A stretch of 64,000 nt of DNA from Streptomyces cucumeris (lineage in GTDB: Bacteria; Actinomycetota; Actinomycetes; Streptomycetales; Streptomycetaceae), in assembly GCF_024295805.1 (NCBI RefSeq), contig NZ_JANCLX010000006.1, positions 136,849 to 200,848 of the forward strand, in the 5' to 3' direction. The position numbers were made by a program, and so were the translations under genes. Below the pieces are notes generated by a model. The model saw nothing but the letters and a program-made list of their open reading frames with translations. It made no database searches and was not told the origin of the DNA. This document shows positions 15,869 to 24,260 of this stretch, piece by piece (within the stretch, counting starts at the first letter, position 1; each line of letters begins with the position of its first letter).

Positions 15869-17383
15869 ATGAGGCAACAAACCCACAAACGCGGCAGGTT
15901 CACGAACAAAACCGTCGCTATCGTCGCCGCACTGGCACTGGGCGGAGGCGGGGCCGCGATCATCGCGGCGAACGCGTCCGCCAGCGGCGACAACAACGAC
16001 TCCGGCGAGAACCGCACGGTGGCCGCCGGATCGTGGACCATCAGCTGCCCCGACGTGGGCCAGCAGCTGTCGTCCGTACCGAGCGGCGCACGCCCCGAGG
16101 TCGACAAGAACCTCGCCGAACTCGACTCGCAGGTGGCCAAGGCCTACCAGCAGATGTCCGAGGGCGGGGACTCCAACGACACGGTGCTCTCCTCCCTGGA
16201 ACAGCAGCGGGGCGAGACCATCGACAACATCGGGAACGCCATCGACCAGGACGGCCAGCGCCCCGATGACCTGGACTCGATGAGCAACTGCCAGATGCAG
16301 CAGGTCGACGACGGCGGTGACCAGAACGACCAGCAGGGCGACGGCCAGCAGCAGGACGACGGCCAGAACGACCAGCAGGGTGACGGTCAGCAGCAGGGCG
16401 ACGGCCAGCAGGGCGGCGACCAGCAAGGTGGCGACCAGCAGGGTGGCGAGGGCGCCAATGACGTGCCCGGCAACGCCGGTGGCCAGGCGGGCAACGGCCC
16501 GTCGCAGGACGACTTCGTGGACATCACCCAGGTGCAGCCGAACGCCCAGGGCGACGACGGCCAGGGCCAGCAGCAGGGCGGTTCGAACGGCACCTTCACC
16601 TCGGAGTGCGGGGTCGGTGAGGCGAACCTGCGCAACAGCGACAACGTGATCGTCGCGCCGGGTGTGGGCAACGGCGCGCACCACATGCACGACTACGTGG
16701 GCAACGACGGCAACGACGCGTTCGCCAACAACCAGACCTTCGAGCAGGCCGGGACCTCCTGCAACAACGGCGACAAGTCGACCTATTACTGGCCGGTGGT
16801 GCGCGCACAGGACGGTCAGGACGAAGCGGACGCCAATGACCTCGGCGGTGGCCAGGAGGGCAACGTCGGGACCATCCTGACGCCCAAGAGCTCCACCATC
16901 GAGTTCCAGGGCAACCCGCAGAGCGAGGTCGTGGCGATGCCGAAGTTCCTGCGCATCATCACCGGTGACGCCAAGGCGTTCACCAACGGCGACAAGAACG
17001 CCAACGCGTCCTGGAGCTGCACCGGCTTCGAGGACCGGCAGCTCACCGACAAGTACCCGCTCTGCCCCGAGGGCAGCTCGGTGACGCGCACCTTCGACTT
17101 CCAGAGCTGCTGGGACGGCCAGAACATCGACAGCGCCAACCACCGGGACCACGTGGCCTTCGCAGGCGAGGACGGCTCCTGCCCCAACGGGTTCAAGGCC
17201 ATTCCCAAGCTGGTGAACACCATCACCTACGATGTACCGCCGAACACCCCGTTCGCCGTGGACGGCTTCCCCGAGCAGTTGCACAAGCCCATCACCGACC
17301 ACGACGACTTCATCAACGTCATGCCGGACGACCTGATGAGCAAGGCGGTGGACTGCATCAACAGCGGCCAAAAGTGCAATTGA
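15869..17383 (+). CDS. DUF1996 secreted protein with a Gln/Asp/Gly-rich linker
   Basis: A 504-residue exported protein: an N-terminal signal segment (about residues 16-37), a helical segment, a 55-residue low-complexity linker of G, D and Q (about residues 147-200), then the DUF1996 domain. That domain begins near [16 protein letters not shown], includes [11 protein letters not shown] and YWPVV, and continues through [11 protein letters not shown]. The His-rich HHMHDYVGN and spaced cysteines are the domain's marks; fungal relatives are cell-surface or secreted, and no activity is settled. The upstream DUF4142 and downstream sigma genes look co-transcribed with it, and the sigma start overlaps its stop. 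Confidence 0.85.
   Translation: MRQQTHKRGRFTNKTVAIVAALALGGGGAAIIAANASASGDNNDSGENRTVAAGSWTISCPDVGQQLSSVPSGARPEVDKNLAELDSQVAKAYQQMSEGGDSNDTVLSSLEQQRGETIDNIGNAIDQDGQRPDDLDSMSNCQMQQVDDGGDQNDQQGDGQQQDDGQNDQQGDGQQQGDGQQGGDQQGGDQQGGEGANDVPGNAGGQAGNGPSQDDFVDITQVQPNAQGDDGQGQQQGGSNGTFTSECGVGEANLRNSDNVIVAPGVGNGAHHMHDYVGNDGNDAFANNQTFEQAGTSCNNGDKSTYYWPVVRAQDGQDEADANDLGGGQEGNVGTILTPKSSTIEFQGNPQSEVVAMPKFLRIITGDAKAFTNGDKNANASWSCTGFEDRQLTDKYPLCPEGSSVTRTFDFQSCWDGQNIDSANHRDHVAFAGEDGSCPNGFKAIPKLVNTITYDVPPNTPFAVDGFPEQLHKPITDHDDFINVMPDDLMSKAVDCINSGQKCN
16310..16460 (+). repeat. Imperfect GAC/CAG-rich tandem repeat coding the Gln/Asp/Gly linker
   Basis: Short degenerate units (GGCGACGGCCAGCAG-like) repeat about ten times inside the DUF1996 gene. 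They encode QQGDGQQ-type linker sequence; the length may vary between strains by slippage. Confidence 0.6.
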
Positions 17384-18300
17384 TGAACGACGAGAACCAC
17401 GAGGCGCGCGTCGGCCACCAGGCCGGCGCGCGCCGCGCTGCGACCTCCCACGAGGCGGCCGACGAGCCGTCGGACCAGCATGGCGTGGAACATCCCGATG
17501 TGGCGGGCCCGGGACATACCGACCGACCGGTCCGCTCGCTCTCCGACCCGGAGCTGACCCGGTTGCTCCTGGAGGGCTATCGCTCGGGCACCACCAGCCC
17601 GGCCGCGGGCGAGATCCTCTACCGCCGCCACCACGCGGCCACACTGTCGTATGCGCGGACCTGCTGCCGCGCCCTCGATGACGCGGAGGACCTGGCGTCC
17701 GAGGCGTTCATCCGCACCTTCCAGGCGGTACGGGCCGGTGGCGGACCGCGCGGGCCCTGGCGGCCGTATCTGCTGACCGTGGTGCGTCACACCGCGGTCG
17801 AGTGGAGCGCCGGGGAACGGCAGATCCTGCTCACGGCCGACTTCGAGTCATGGCGCCAGCTCGCGCCCTCGGCCGACCCCCAGCAGTATCTGGTGGCCAG
17901 GGAGAACCGCCAGTTGCTCGTCCGCAGTTTCCGCAGACTGCCCGAGCGCTGGCAGACCGTGCTGTGGCTGACCCTCGTCGAGGACGATACTCCGCACCAG
18001 GTGGCCGGCATACTGGGGATTTCCCCCAGTGGTGTCACCTCGCTCGCCTTCCGGGCCCGGGAGGGGCTGCGCGAGTCCTACCTCCAGGCACATCTGGAGT
18101 CCGCCCGGGACGACCGGTGCCGCCACTTCAGCGCGATGATCGGCGCCTCGGTGCGCCGTGGCGGCGTCCGCGGCCACGCCCTCGCACACCACCTCGCGTC
18201 CTGCGCCTTCTGCGCCCATGCGTACGGCGAACTGCTCGGGCTCAACGCCGCGATGCGCACCGCAGCACCGGCCCAGGCGCCCGCGGCCGCCCGGCGCTGA
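17383..18300 (+). CDS. ECF sigma factor with C-terminal zinc-type anti-sigma segment
   Basis: A 305-residue sigma-70-family protein. Region 2 is near residues 76-120 (AGEILYRRHHAATLSYARTCC, DDAEDLASEAFIRTF). Region 4 is near 180-235 (RRLPERWQTVLWLTLVEDDTPHQVAGILGISPSGVTSLAFRAREGL). The C-terminus adds a ZAS-like motif, HHLASCAFC (H270-x3-C-x2-C), the zinc-binding pattern of ZAS anti-sigma factors, here fused to the sigma protein. The ATG overlaps the last base of the DUF1996 stop (TGATG), so translation is coupled. A 50-residue acidic linker precedes region 2. It probably controls the operon it ends, or envelope genes nearby. Confidence 0.85.
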   Translation: MNDENHEARVGHQAGARRAATSHEAADEPSDQHGVEHPDVAGPGHTDRPVRSLSDPELTRLLLEGYRSGTTSPAAGEILYRRHHAATLSYARTCCRALDDAEDLASEAFIRTFQAVRAGGGPRGPWRPYLLTVVRHTAVEWSAGERQILLTADFESWRQLAPSADPQQYLVARENRQLLVRSFRRLPERWQTVLWLTLVEDDTPHQVAGILGISPSGVTSLAFRAREGLRESYLQAHLESARDDRCRHFSAMIGASVRRGGVRGHALAHHLASCAFCAHAYGELLGLNAAMRTAAPAQAPAAARR

Positions 18301-18374
18301 CCTGCCCGGACACCACGCACAAGGTGTCCGTCACCACACCCTCGCCATGTCCTCGGCCACGTCCTGGACACACA

Positions 18375-18407
18375 GAACTGCCGACCGCGTGACGCGGTCG
18401 GCAGTTC
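18375..18407. terminator. Bidirectional terminator between the ECF sigma and PucR genes
   Basis: A perfect 15-base-pair stem (arms starting GAACTGCCGACC and ending GGTCGGCAGTTC) with a 3-base loop lies in the 146-base gap between convergent genes. No U-run follows. Confidence 0.85.
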
Positions 18408-18446
18408 CGGTGTGCGGTGGCCGGCGCGATGCGACGGCCACCCGGA

Positions 18447-19628
18447 TCACAGTCCGTTGACGCGGGCCTCCCGGGCGATCCCGAGCGGCCGGATTCCGGG
18501 GGCCGTTCCGGTACGGGTCCTGCGGCCCACCCGTGAGGCGTGCCGGCGGATCCGGTCCATCTGTGCCATCAACCGCCGTCCGCGCAGCGCCATCTCCAGC
18601 TCGAAGCGTATCCGCGGATCCCGCAGCCCCGGTCCGAAGAGCTTCTCTATCTGGCGCAGCCGGTACCGCACGGTCTGCGGATGCACCTTGAGCGCCTTCG
18701 CCGCCTCCGGTGCGCCACCGCCCTCGAGCCACGCCAGCAGGGTCATCTGCAACCGTTCGCTCTGCCGGGGGGTCAGCCCGACCAGCGGTTTGAGCCACCG
18801 TGAGGCCAGGGCCCGGACCAGCGACTCGTCCTGGAGCAGCAGCAGCATCGACAGGTGGTCGTCGACGAAGAGCACCCGGGCCTCGGGGCCGCTGCGTGCG
18901 GGAGCCATCGTCAGCAGCTTCCGCGCCCAGCGCACCGAGGACGCCGCGTCGTTGAGCGGCACCACATGACCGACCGCGGCGGTGCGGCCGCGCAGTGCGG
19001 TCTCCAGCGCGCCACGGGTGGCACAGTCCACCGGGGGCTCCCGGTCCGGGTCCCGCTCACCGTCCAGGGCCCGGTCGGCGACGGCCTCCGGCGCGGACTC
19101 GGTGTCCGCGTCGGGGTCCGGGATCAGCAGGCACAGTTCGTCCCCGACCGCGCCGATCAGGGTGTCTCCCAGCACGGCGGCCAATTGCGGCGCCTCGCCC
19201 GGGGTGGGCAGGGCGATGGCCTGGACGGTTTCGGGGAGGGGCCACCGGGCGGCCCGCGAAAGCTCCGCCAGGGTCCGTTCGGGGACGGCCACTTCGCTGG
19301 TCAGGGCCTCGAACAGCTCACGGCGGGCCCGCTCGGGCGGCACCTCCGCCATCCGTTCGTCACCGGGGCGGGTCGGGGCGGAGGTGACCGGTTCACCGGC
19401 GCCTTCCTCACCGGGCTTCCGGTAGCCCAGTGCCGCCAGCAGAGCCTGCTCGACTCCGGACCGGACCTTCTCCCGCTCGGAGTCCTCCAGGAGTTCGGAG
19501 AATCCCGGGAGTCTGTGCCGAAGGGTCTCAACCACCTCATCGGCCAGGGACGGAAGTTCATTCCGCAGAACGCGGGTCCACTCGCCACGGGGGCGGGACC
19601 ACATGCGGTTCACGAGTTCGCCCATCAT
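18447..19628 (-). CDS. PucR/CdaR-family transcriptional regulator
   Basis: A 393-residue regulator. The C-terminal PucR-type helix-turn-helix is clear: LLAWLEGGGAPEAAKALKVHPQTVRYRLRQIEKLFG (about residues 309-344), with a conserved arginine-rich tail. The N-terminal half is helical (residues 20-90) and may be a RsbRD-like or activation domain; the central part includes LCLLIPDPDAD. Such proteins control purine, polyamine or stress genes in actinomycetes; the ligand is not predictable. It reads away from the ferric-reductase/NuoF-like operon across a 340-base gap, making control of that operon possible but unproven. Confidence 0.8.
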   Translation of the reverse strand: MMGELVNRMWSRPRGEWTRVLRNELPSLADEVVETLRHRLPGFSELLEDSEREKVRSGVEQALLAALGYRKPGEEGAGEPVTSAPTRPGDERMAEVPPERARRELFEALTSEVAVPERTLAELSRAARWPLPETVQAIALPTPGEAPQLAAVLGDTLIGAVGDELCLLIPDPDADTESAPEAVADRALDGERDPDREPPVDCATRGALETALRGRTAAVGHVVPLNDAASSVRWARKLLTMAPARSGPEARVLFVDDHLSMLLLLQDESLVRALASRWLKPLVGLTPRQSERLQMTLLAWLEGGGAPEAAKALKVHPQTVRYRLRQIEKLFGPGLRDPRIRFELEMALRGRRLMAQMDRIRRHASRVGRRTRTGTAPGIRPLGIAREARVNGL

Positions 19629-19969
19629 TACCTCGTTCTTGCCGGGGGGAGGGCCTGGCCGTTGGGGGGTCGGTCAGGCCCGTGGAGGTGCCTCCGTCTC
19701 CGGTTCGTCCAGTCCGGAAAGGGAGTCGAGGGTCCTCCGCTACGTCATAGAGGATCCTCACCCCCACCGGTCCCGGCATTTTGCCGTTTCTTTGCCACGG
19801 GGATGGCAACGGATCGGTGGGAGACGGTGTGGACACGGTTTCTCCACAAGAAGTTGTCACGTTACGACAAATCTTATGGAGATCACGTGTAGTTCCGAGA
19901 AGCTGCTGATCCCAAGACGACTTTGACGTATCTCGTCACCCGCGCGAATCCGCGCGATCGGGAGGCTCC
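19629..19969. other. Divergent promoter region of PucR gene and the membrane redox operon
   Basis: No gene is seen. The region is relatively AT-rich from 19850 to 19935. TTGTC and GACAA at 19854-19870 flank a 7-base centre as an imperfect palindrome, a candidate operator. The stretch has the feel of a shared control region for both divergent transcription units. Confidence 0.35.
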
Positions 19970-20902
19970 ATGTCCATGTCCCAGTTGCCGACTCCCCGCT
20001 CCCAGGGGCCGCGCCGAAGGGGACGTCACACCGGATCGGTTCCCGAGGGAACCCTCGGAGCACCCGGCGGCCGACGAGCCGACCGACGGTCCCGGACACG
20101 TGCCCGCCCCGGGGGCGGTCAGTCCCGGCACCTTCGTCTCTACGCTATCGGTGCGGCGGTGCTGTTGTCCCTCGTTGTGGCGAACAACGCGGGCGCATTC
20201 ACCAAGACCTGGGCTTTTCTGGACTTCGGTGCCGGTGTGCTCGCTCTGGTGTCTCTCACTTCGGCGGTACTGTGGGGACTCGCGGCCACCGACCAGCTCT
20301 TCCTGCGCACCAACCACCGGCTGATCGCGCAGGGGGTCCACCGGGCCGCCGCCGTCGGCGGATTGTGCTTCCTCGCGCTGCATGTCTGGGTGAAGGTGGC
20401 GGAGAGCCACACGCCCGCCGCATCCATCGTGATACCGTTCGCTGACGCAAATCGGCCTGTGCTCATCGGCCTTGGCACCATCGCCGCGTACCTCTTCACC
20501 ACCGCGGCGGTGACCGGGGCGGTCCGCAGCGCTTTCGCATCGGCCGGCAAATCCCGCTGGCGGTACCGTTGGTGGCGTGCGCTGCACGTGGCCGCGTATC
20601 CGGCGTGGTGTGCCGCGCTGATCCACGGCCTCAAGGCAGGCCGCGCCGCCAAGGACTGGGCCACCATCGGGTATGTCATGGCCCTGGCTGGTGTGGCGGT
20701 CGCGTTGTGGATCCGGCTCGCTTCCCGGCGGGCCCGGCACGGTGAGAGGACGGACGGCATCGAGGTGCGGAATCCCCCAGCTCGCGGTCGACAGGACGGC
20801 CGGACCGCACGCAGCGGACCGAGTGTTCCCCGTCCGCGCTCCGCGGAGCCCGACCGGCGGAACACTGAGCCGCTCGGCGCATCCCGCGGGTGGGACCGGT
20901 GA
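19970..20902 (+). CDS. Ferric-reductase-like transmembrane protein (bis-haem)
   Basis: A 310-residue integral membrane protein with a basic, Pro/Gly-rich N-terminus of about 55 residues, six membrane segments (near 57-77, 84-106, 125-144, 163-184, 204-222 and 233-250) and a basic C-terminal tail. Two histidine pairs match the ferric-reductase/cytochrome b pattern: H124-x13-H138 in the third segment and H206-x12-H219 in the fifth, enough to hold two haems across the membrane. No FAD/NAD-binding domain follows, unlike full ferric reductases. The missing flavin part may be the next gene, whose start overlaps its stop by four bases. The acceptor outside is unknown. Confidence 0.8.
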   Translation: MSMSQLPTPRSQGPRRRGRHTGSVPEGTLGAPGGRRADRRSRTRARPGGGQSRHLRLYAIGAAVLLSLVVANNAGAFTKTWAFLDFGAGVLALVSLTSAVLWGLAATDQLFLRTNHRLIAQGVHRAAAVGGLCFLALHVWVKVAESHTPAASIVIPFADANRPVLIGLGTIAAYLFTTAAVTGAVRSAFASAGKSRWRYRWWRALHVAAYPAWCAALIHGLKAGRAAKDWATIGYVMALAGVAVALWIRLASRRARHGERTDGIEVRNPPARGRQDGRTARSGPSVPRPRSAEPDRRNTEPLGASRGWDR

Positions 20903-22410
20903 TCACAGCCAAGCCCAGGCTGGCCTGCATCGATCCGCCCCGGCTGCTCGCCGGGCTGGACGAGGCATACCGGCTTGACCGGGTCGGCCACCTGACGGTG
21001 CACGGGCAGATGCCCGCCCTGCGCGCCGATGAACTGGTGGCCCTCGCGGAGAACATCGACCTTCGTGGTCGTGGTGGCGCGGGATTCCCGTTCGCCAAGA
21101 AACTCACCGCCGTCATCGAGTCGGCGTCGCGCCGGGACGGCCGCTGCGCCGTCGTCGTCAACGGCAGTGAGGGCGAGCCCAGCTGTCTGAAGGACACCGC
21201 GCTGCTGCTGCACACTCCGCATCTGGTGATCGACGGGGCCATGCTGGCCGCCGAGGCACTCGGTGCGGAGGACGTATGCATCGCGGTGCACCGGCCCGAT
21301 GTGGAGGAGTCCCTCGCCGCCGCCATCGCCGAACGCGGCCCGAGCGGGCCCCGGCTGCGGGTCTCCCGCACCCCGGACCGCTTCGTCGCGGGTGAGGGCG
21401 GTGCCGTCGTCAACGGCATCAGCGGCGCCCCGGCCATCCCCAACGGCCGGAAGATCCGCACCAGTGACAGCGGGCTCGGGGGTCTGCCCACCCTGCTGTC
21501 CAACACCGAGACCTTCGCCCAGCTCGCCGTGGCGGCGCGGATGGGCGCCCTGCCGTACCGCTCGGTGGGACTGCCCACCGAACCGGGCACCACACTGCTG
21601 ACGGTGGCGGGCAAGTTCGTCATGGAGACCCCCACCGGGGTCCCGCTGACCTACATCCTGGAGCTGTGCAACCTCACCCCCGGCCAGGGCGTTCTGGTCG
21701 GGGGGTACCACGGCAAGTGGCTGGACCCCAACAGCATCAACGCCACCACCATCTCCCGCGAGTCCATGAAGAAGTACGGCGCCCGGCTGGGCGCCGGAGC
21801 GGTGCTGCCGATCCCCGAGGACACCTGCCCCTTGGGTGAGACCGCCCGGGTGACGCGCTGGCTGGCCGCGGAGACCGCAGGCCAGTGCGGGCCCTGCTTC
21901 ATCGGGCTGCCCGCGCTCGCGGACGCGCTCGGCCAGGTGGAGCGCGGTGGCGGCCAGGCCGCCGTCGACAGCGTCCGGGCGTTCATCAACTCGGTGAAGA
22001 AGCGCGGTGCCTGCAGCCATCCGGACGGTACGGCCGGTTTTGTGACCACCGCGCTGGACGCCTTCCCCGAGGAGATCGAGTCCCACGCCCTGGGCATGGG
22101 GTGCGGCCGGCCGACCCTCGGTGTGCTGCCGCTGCCCGAGGACTCCCAGCCCCTGGCACTGCCCCCGGGCCCCTCCGCGCCCGAGCCCCGCCGTGAACGG
22201 GAGCCACGGGAGCGGATGGAGCAGCTCATCGTGGACTGGTCGCTGTGCCAGGGCCACGGCCTGTGCGCGGACATCATTCCCGATGTGCTCCAGTTGGGCA
22301 TCGACGGCTATCCCGCCTCGGCGAAGATGGACGTTCCTCGCCAGCTGCGGGCCCAGGCGGTGCGCGCGGTCCGGCGCTGCCCGGCGCTGGCCCTGCGCAT
22401 CGAGGAGTAG
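20899..22410 (+). CDS. NuoF-like NADH-binding flavoprotein with fused C-terminal ferredoxin
   Basis: About 503 residues. The NuoF/Complex1_51K part holds the NADH/FMN loop (LRGRGGAGFPFAKK, about 55-68), ANGSEGEPSCLKDT-type FMN binding near 88-100, an SLBB strand (TVAGKFVMETPTGVPLTYIL, about 235-254), and an iron-sulfur region ETAGQCGPCFIGL (about 325-337) with a later cysteine (C372). The first cysteine of the NuoF N3 cluster, normally in ESCG, is alanine here. The C-terminus (about 445-500) is a separate 3Fe-4S-type ferredoxin, C450-x5-C456 and C494-P. I use the GTG at 20899, whose GTGA overlaps the upstream stop. Such proteins would pass electrons from NAD(P)H to the adjacent bis-haem membrane protein. 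Confidence 0.8.
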   Translation: MITAKPRLACIDPPRLLAGLDEAYRLDRVGHLTVHGQMPALRADELVALAENIDLRGRGGAGFPFAKKLTAVIESASRRDGRCAVVVNGSEGEPSCLKDTALLLHTPHLVIDGAMLAAEALGAEDVCIAVHRPDVEESLAAAIAERGPSGPRLRVSRTPDRFVAGEGGAVVNGISGAPAIPNGRKIRTSDSGLGGLPTLLSNTETFAQLAVAARMGALPYRSVGLPTEPGTTLLTVAGKFVMETPTGVPLTYILELCNLTPGQGVLVGGYHGKWLDPNSINATTISRESMKKYGARLGAGAVLPIPEDTCPLGETARVTRWLAAETAGQCGPCFIGLPALADALGQVERGGGQAAVDSVRAFINSVKKRGACSHPDGTAGFVTTALDAFPEEIESHALGMGCGRPTLGVLPLPEDSQPLALPPGPSAPEPRREREPRERMEQLIVDWSLCQGHGLCADIIPDVLQLGIDGYPASAKMDVPRQLRAQAVRAVRRCPALALRIEE

Positions 22411-22438
22411 CCGCCCCCAGTACCCCCGGCACCATCCC

Positions 22439-22464
22439 CGACGGCCGTTATTCAACGGCCGTCG
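22439..22464. terminator. Terminator after the NuoF-like gene
   Basis: CGACGGCCGTT and AACGGCCGTCG form a perfect 11-base-pair stem with a 4-base loop, 28 bases after the NuoF-like stop. It separates the membrane/flavoprotein operon from the lipoprotein genes downstream, which therefore have their own promoter (probably in 22465-22600). Confidence 0.8.
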
Positions 22465-22607
22465 ACTGCTGTGTGCTCAATGATTCCCGTTTTTTTGCGT
22501 CGGATGACAAATTCCGGGCCCGCTGAACGTCGCTCGGCACCGGCTCCGTATGCACATGGCGTCGGCGCAAACACCGCCGGACCGAGAGAGATTGCAGAGG
22601 AATGGTC

Positions 22608-23600
22608 ATGGAGAAGCGGCGTCAGATCGCATTCGCCGGAGTGTCCGTCGCGATGGTTCTGCTGACGGCGGCGTGTGGAGCCAGCAAGGACAACTCCTCC
22701 GGTCAGAGCTCCAATGTCCAGCCCGCCGGCGGTGCCCAGAACGTGGGCGCGGGCTCGACGCCCGGTACGGCCGGGGCGTCCTCCGGTGCGGCGGGCGGCT
22801 ACGAGGCGGGCGGCGACACCGGTGCGGCTGCGGGCTCCGGCAGCACCGGCAACTCCGGCTCGGCCAAGAAGGTGACCGCCAAGAAGGACGCCAAGCTGGG
22901 CGAGATCGTCACGGACGCGAAGGGCTGGACGCTCTACCGGTTCGACGAGGACACCCCCAAGCCCGCCAAGTCCAACTGCAACGACGCCTGCGCCACCAAG
23001 TGGCCCCCGGTGCCCGCCGACGCGGCCGCCGGTACCGGGATCGAGAAGTCCGCGCTGGGCTCGGTCACCCGCTCCGACGGCACCAAGCAGCTGACACTCG
23101 AGGGGTGGCCGGTCTACCGTTACGCGGGTGATACCAAGGCCGGTGACACCAAGGGCCACGGCGTGGGCGGCACCTGGAACGCGCTGGCACCCGACGGCAA
23201 GCCGGCCGGCAAGAAGGCCGCGGGCACCGACGAGAGCCTCCAGCTGATGGTGAACAACAACGCCGAGCTGGGCAAGATCATCGTGGATGGCAAGGGAATG
23301 ACGGTCTACCGGTTCAACAAGGACAGCGCCTGGCCGATGAAGACCGGCTGCCTCGGCGCCTGCCTGGACACCTGGAAGCCCGTCAAGGCCGTGAACACCT
23401 CCAAGGTCGCGGGTCTGGACGCCACGAAGGTCACCTCCTTCACCCGTCCCGACGGCAGCAAGCAGGCGGCCTTCGACTGCTGGCTGCTCTACACCTTCAC
23501 CGGTGACACCAAGCCCGGCGACATCAACGGCCAGGGCAAGGCGGGCCAGTGGTTCGCGGTCACCGACAAGGGCAAGAAGGCGAGCGCCGCGGCGCAGTGA
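22608..23600 (+). CDS. Lipoprotein with two COG4315 (YxFxxD) domains
   Basis: A 330-residue lipoprotein: lipobox LLTAAC at Cys23, a 65-residue Gly/Ser/Ala linker, then two homologous domains of about 115 residues each. Domain 1 has LGEIVTDAKGWTLYRFDEDT and NCNDACATKWPP; domain 2 has LGKIIVDGKGMTVYRFNKDS and GCLGACLDTWKP. Both are the YxFxxD and CxxAC signatures of COG4315 (Lipoprotein_15), a family of unknown biochemistry in actinomycetes. Each ends in a WP(V)Y/WLLY strand with GDTK and WxAxxxDGK. The pairs of cysteines may be redox-active or disulfide-bonded. ATG 22608 has AGAGGA six bases before. Downstream of the NuoF-like gene, it is a candidate extracellular partner in electron transfer. 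Confidence 0.85.
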   Translation: MEKRRQIAFAGVSVAMVLLTAACGASKDNSSGQSSNVQPAGGAQNVGAGSTPGTAGASSGAAGGYEAGGDTGAAAGSGSTGNSGSAKKVTAKKDAKLGEIVTDAKGWTLYRFDEDTPKPAKSNCNDACATKWPPVPADAAAGTGIEKSALGSVTRSDGTKQLTLEGWPVYRYAGDTKAGDTKGHGVGGTWNALAPDGKPAGKKAAGTDESLQLMVNNNAELGKIIVDGKGMTVYRFNKDSAWPMKTGCLGACLDTWKPVKAVNTSKVAGLDATKVTSFTRPDGSKQAAFDCWLLYTFTGDTKPGDINGQGKAGQWFAVTDKGKKASAAAQ

Positions 23601-23679
23601 ACACGGAACACGGTCACCGCAGGGGGCCCGAGGTCGCAGAGGACCCGGGCCCCCGCCGGACTCCCATCAGGAGGTTGTA

Positions 23680-24222
23680 GTGTCACCCGCACTCCGAGCC
23701 ACCGCGCTGTGCGCGGCTTTGCTGTTCGTGGGCGGCTGCGCGGGGAGCAGCACGGAGCACGACGCCGCGAAGCATCCGCGGGAGAAGGCGGCTCCTGCCA
23801 AGGAGTTCGGCAAACCCGGCAAACCCGCCCAGCTCACCGGGATCGCCGATGCCATCGGCTGCAAGGCGAATGTCATCACCGAGGCGGAGGAGCTCCGGCA
23901 GGGTGCCTGCACCTCCGGTAAGAACCGCTACACGATGGTGACCTTCGCCACCGCCAAGGGTCAGCACGAGTGGCTGGCGACCTCCAAGGACTACGGAGGC
24001 ACCTACCTGGTCGGCAAGCGCTGGTCGGTGACCGGCCTGTCCACCGGTGCGCTCAAGCCCCTGCGCGCGAAGATCGGCGGGGCCATCGAGCACGGGATGT
24101 CCATGTCCCACGGGGGTTCGGGCTCGCACAAGGGCTCCCCCTCGAAGGGCGGCTCCGGATCGCACGGTGGTTCCGGATCGCATGACGGCATGGACGGTAT
24201 GGAGGGCATGGACGGTATGTGA
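23680..24222 (+). CDS. Lipoprotein paralogous to 11968-12486, with a His/Gly/Met-rich tail
   Basis: A 180-residue lipoprotein with GTG start, an AGGAGG ribosome site and lipobox LFVGGC (Cys20). The 75-residue mature domain (AIGCK...ACTSGKNRYTMVTFATAKGQHEWLATSKDYGGTYLVGKRW) is clearly homologous to the protein at 11968-12486, with both conserved cysteines. It adds a tail of about 40 residues rich in G, S, H and M (SHGGSGSHKG, HDGMDGMEGM), a composition typical of metal- (copper-like) binding tails. The paralogue at 12 kb lacks this tail. It is 79 bases downstream of the tandem-domain lipoprotein and probably co-transcribed. Function is unknown. Confidence 0.78.
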   Translation: MSPALRATALCAALLFVGGCAGSSTEHDAAKHPREKAAPAKEFGKPGKPAQLTGIADAIGCKANVITEAEELRQGACTSGKNRYTMVTFATAKGQHEWLATSKDYGGTYLVGKRWSVTGLSTGALKPLRAKIGGAIEHGMSMSHGGSGSHKGSPSKGGSGSHGGSGSHDGMDGMEGMDGM

Positions 24223-24260
24223 CCCGCGCCGCCGACCAGGTGGCGAAGCGTTTCAGCCGG

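Noticed and set aside
16310..16460. Possible CRISPR-like or tandem repeat array in the DUF1996 gene
   Set aside because: Units are degenerate, not spaced by unique sequence, and in frame with a protein linker; no cas genes.
15845..17644. Minus-strand frame over the DUF1996 gene
   Set aside because: Reads as Val/Ala/Leu repeats made by the Gln/Asp-coding repeat in the other direction; no start or motif.
20140..22455. Very long open frame on the minus strand (over 700 codons) opposite the membrane protein and NuoF-like genes
   Set aside because: It is the antisense shadow of the coupled plus-strand genes, which have clear motifs and ribosome sites. High GC gives long false frames.
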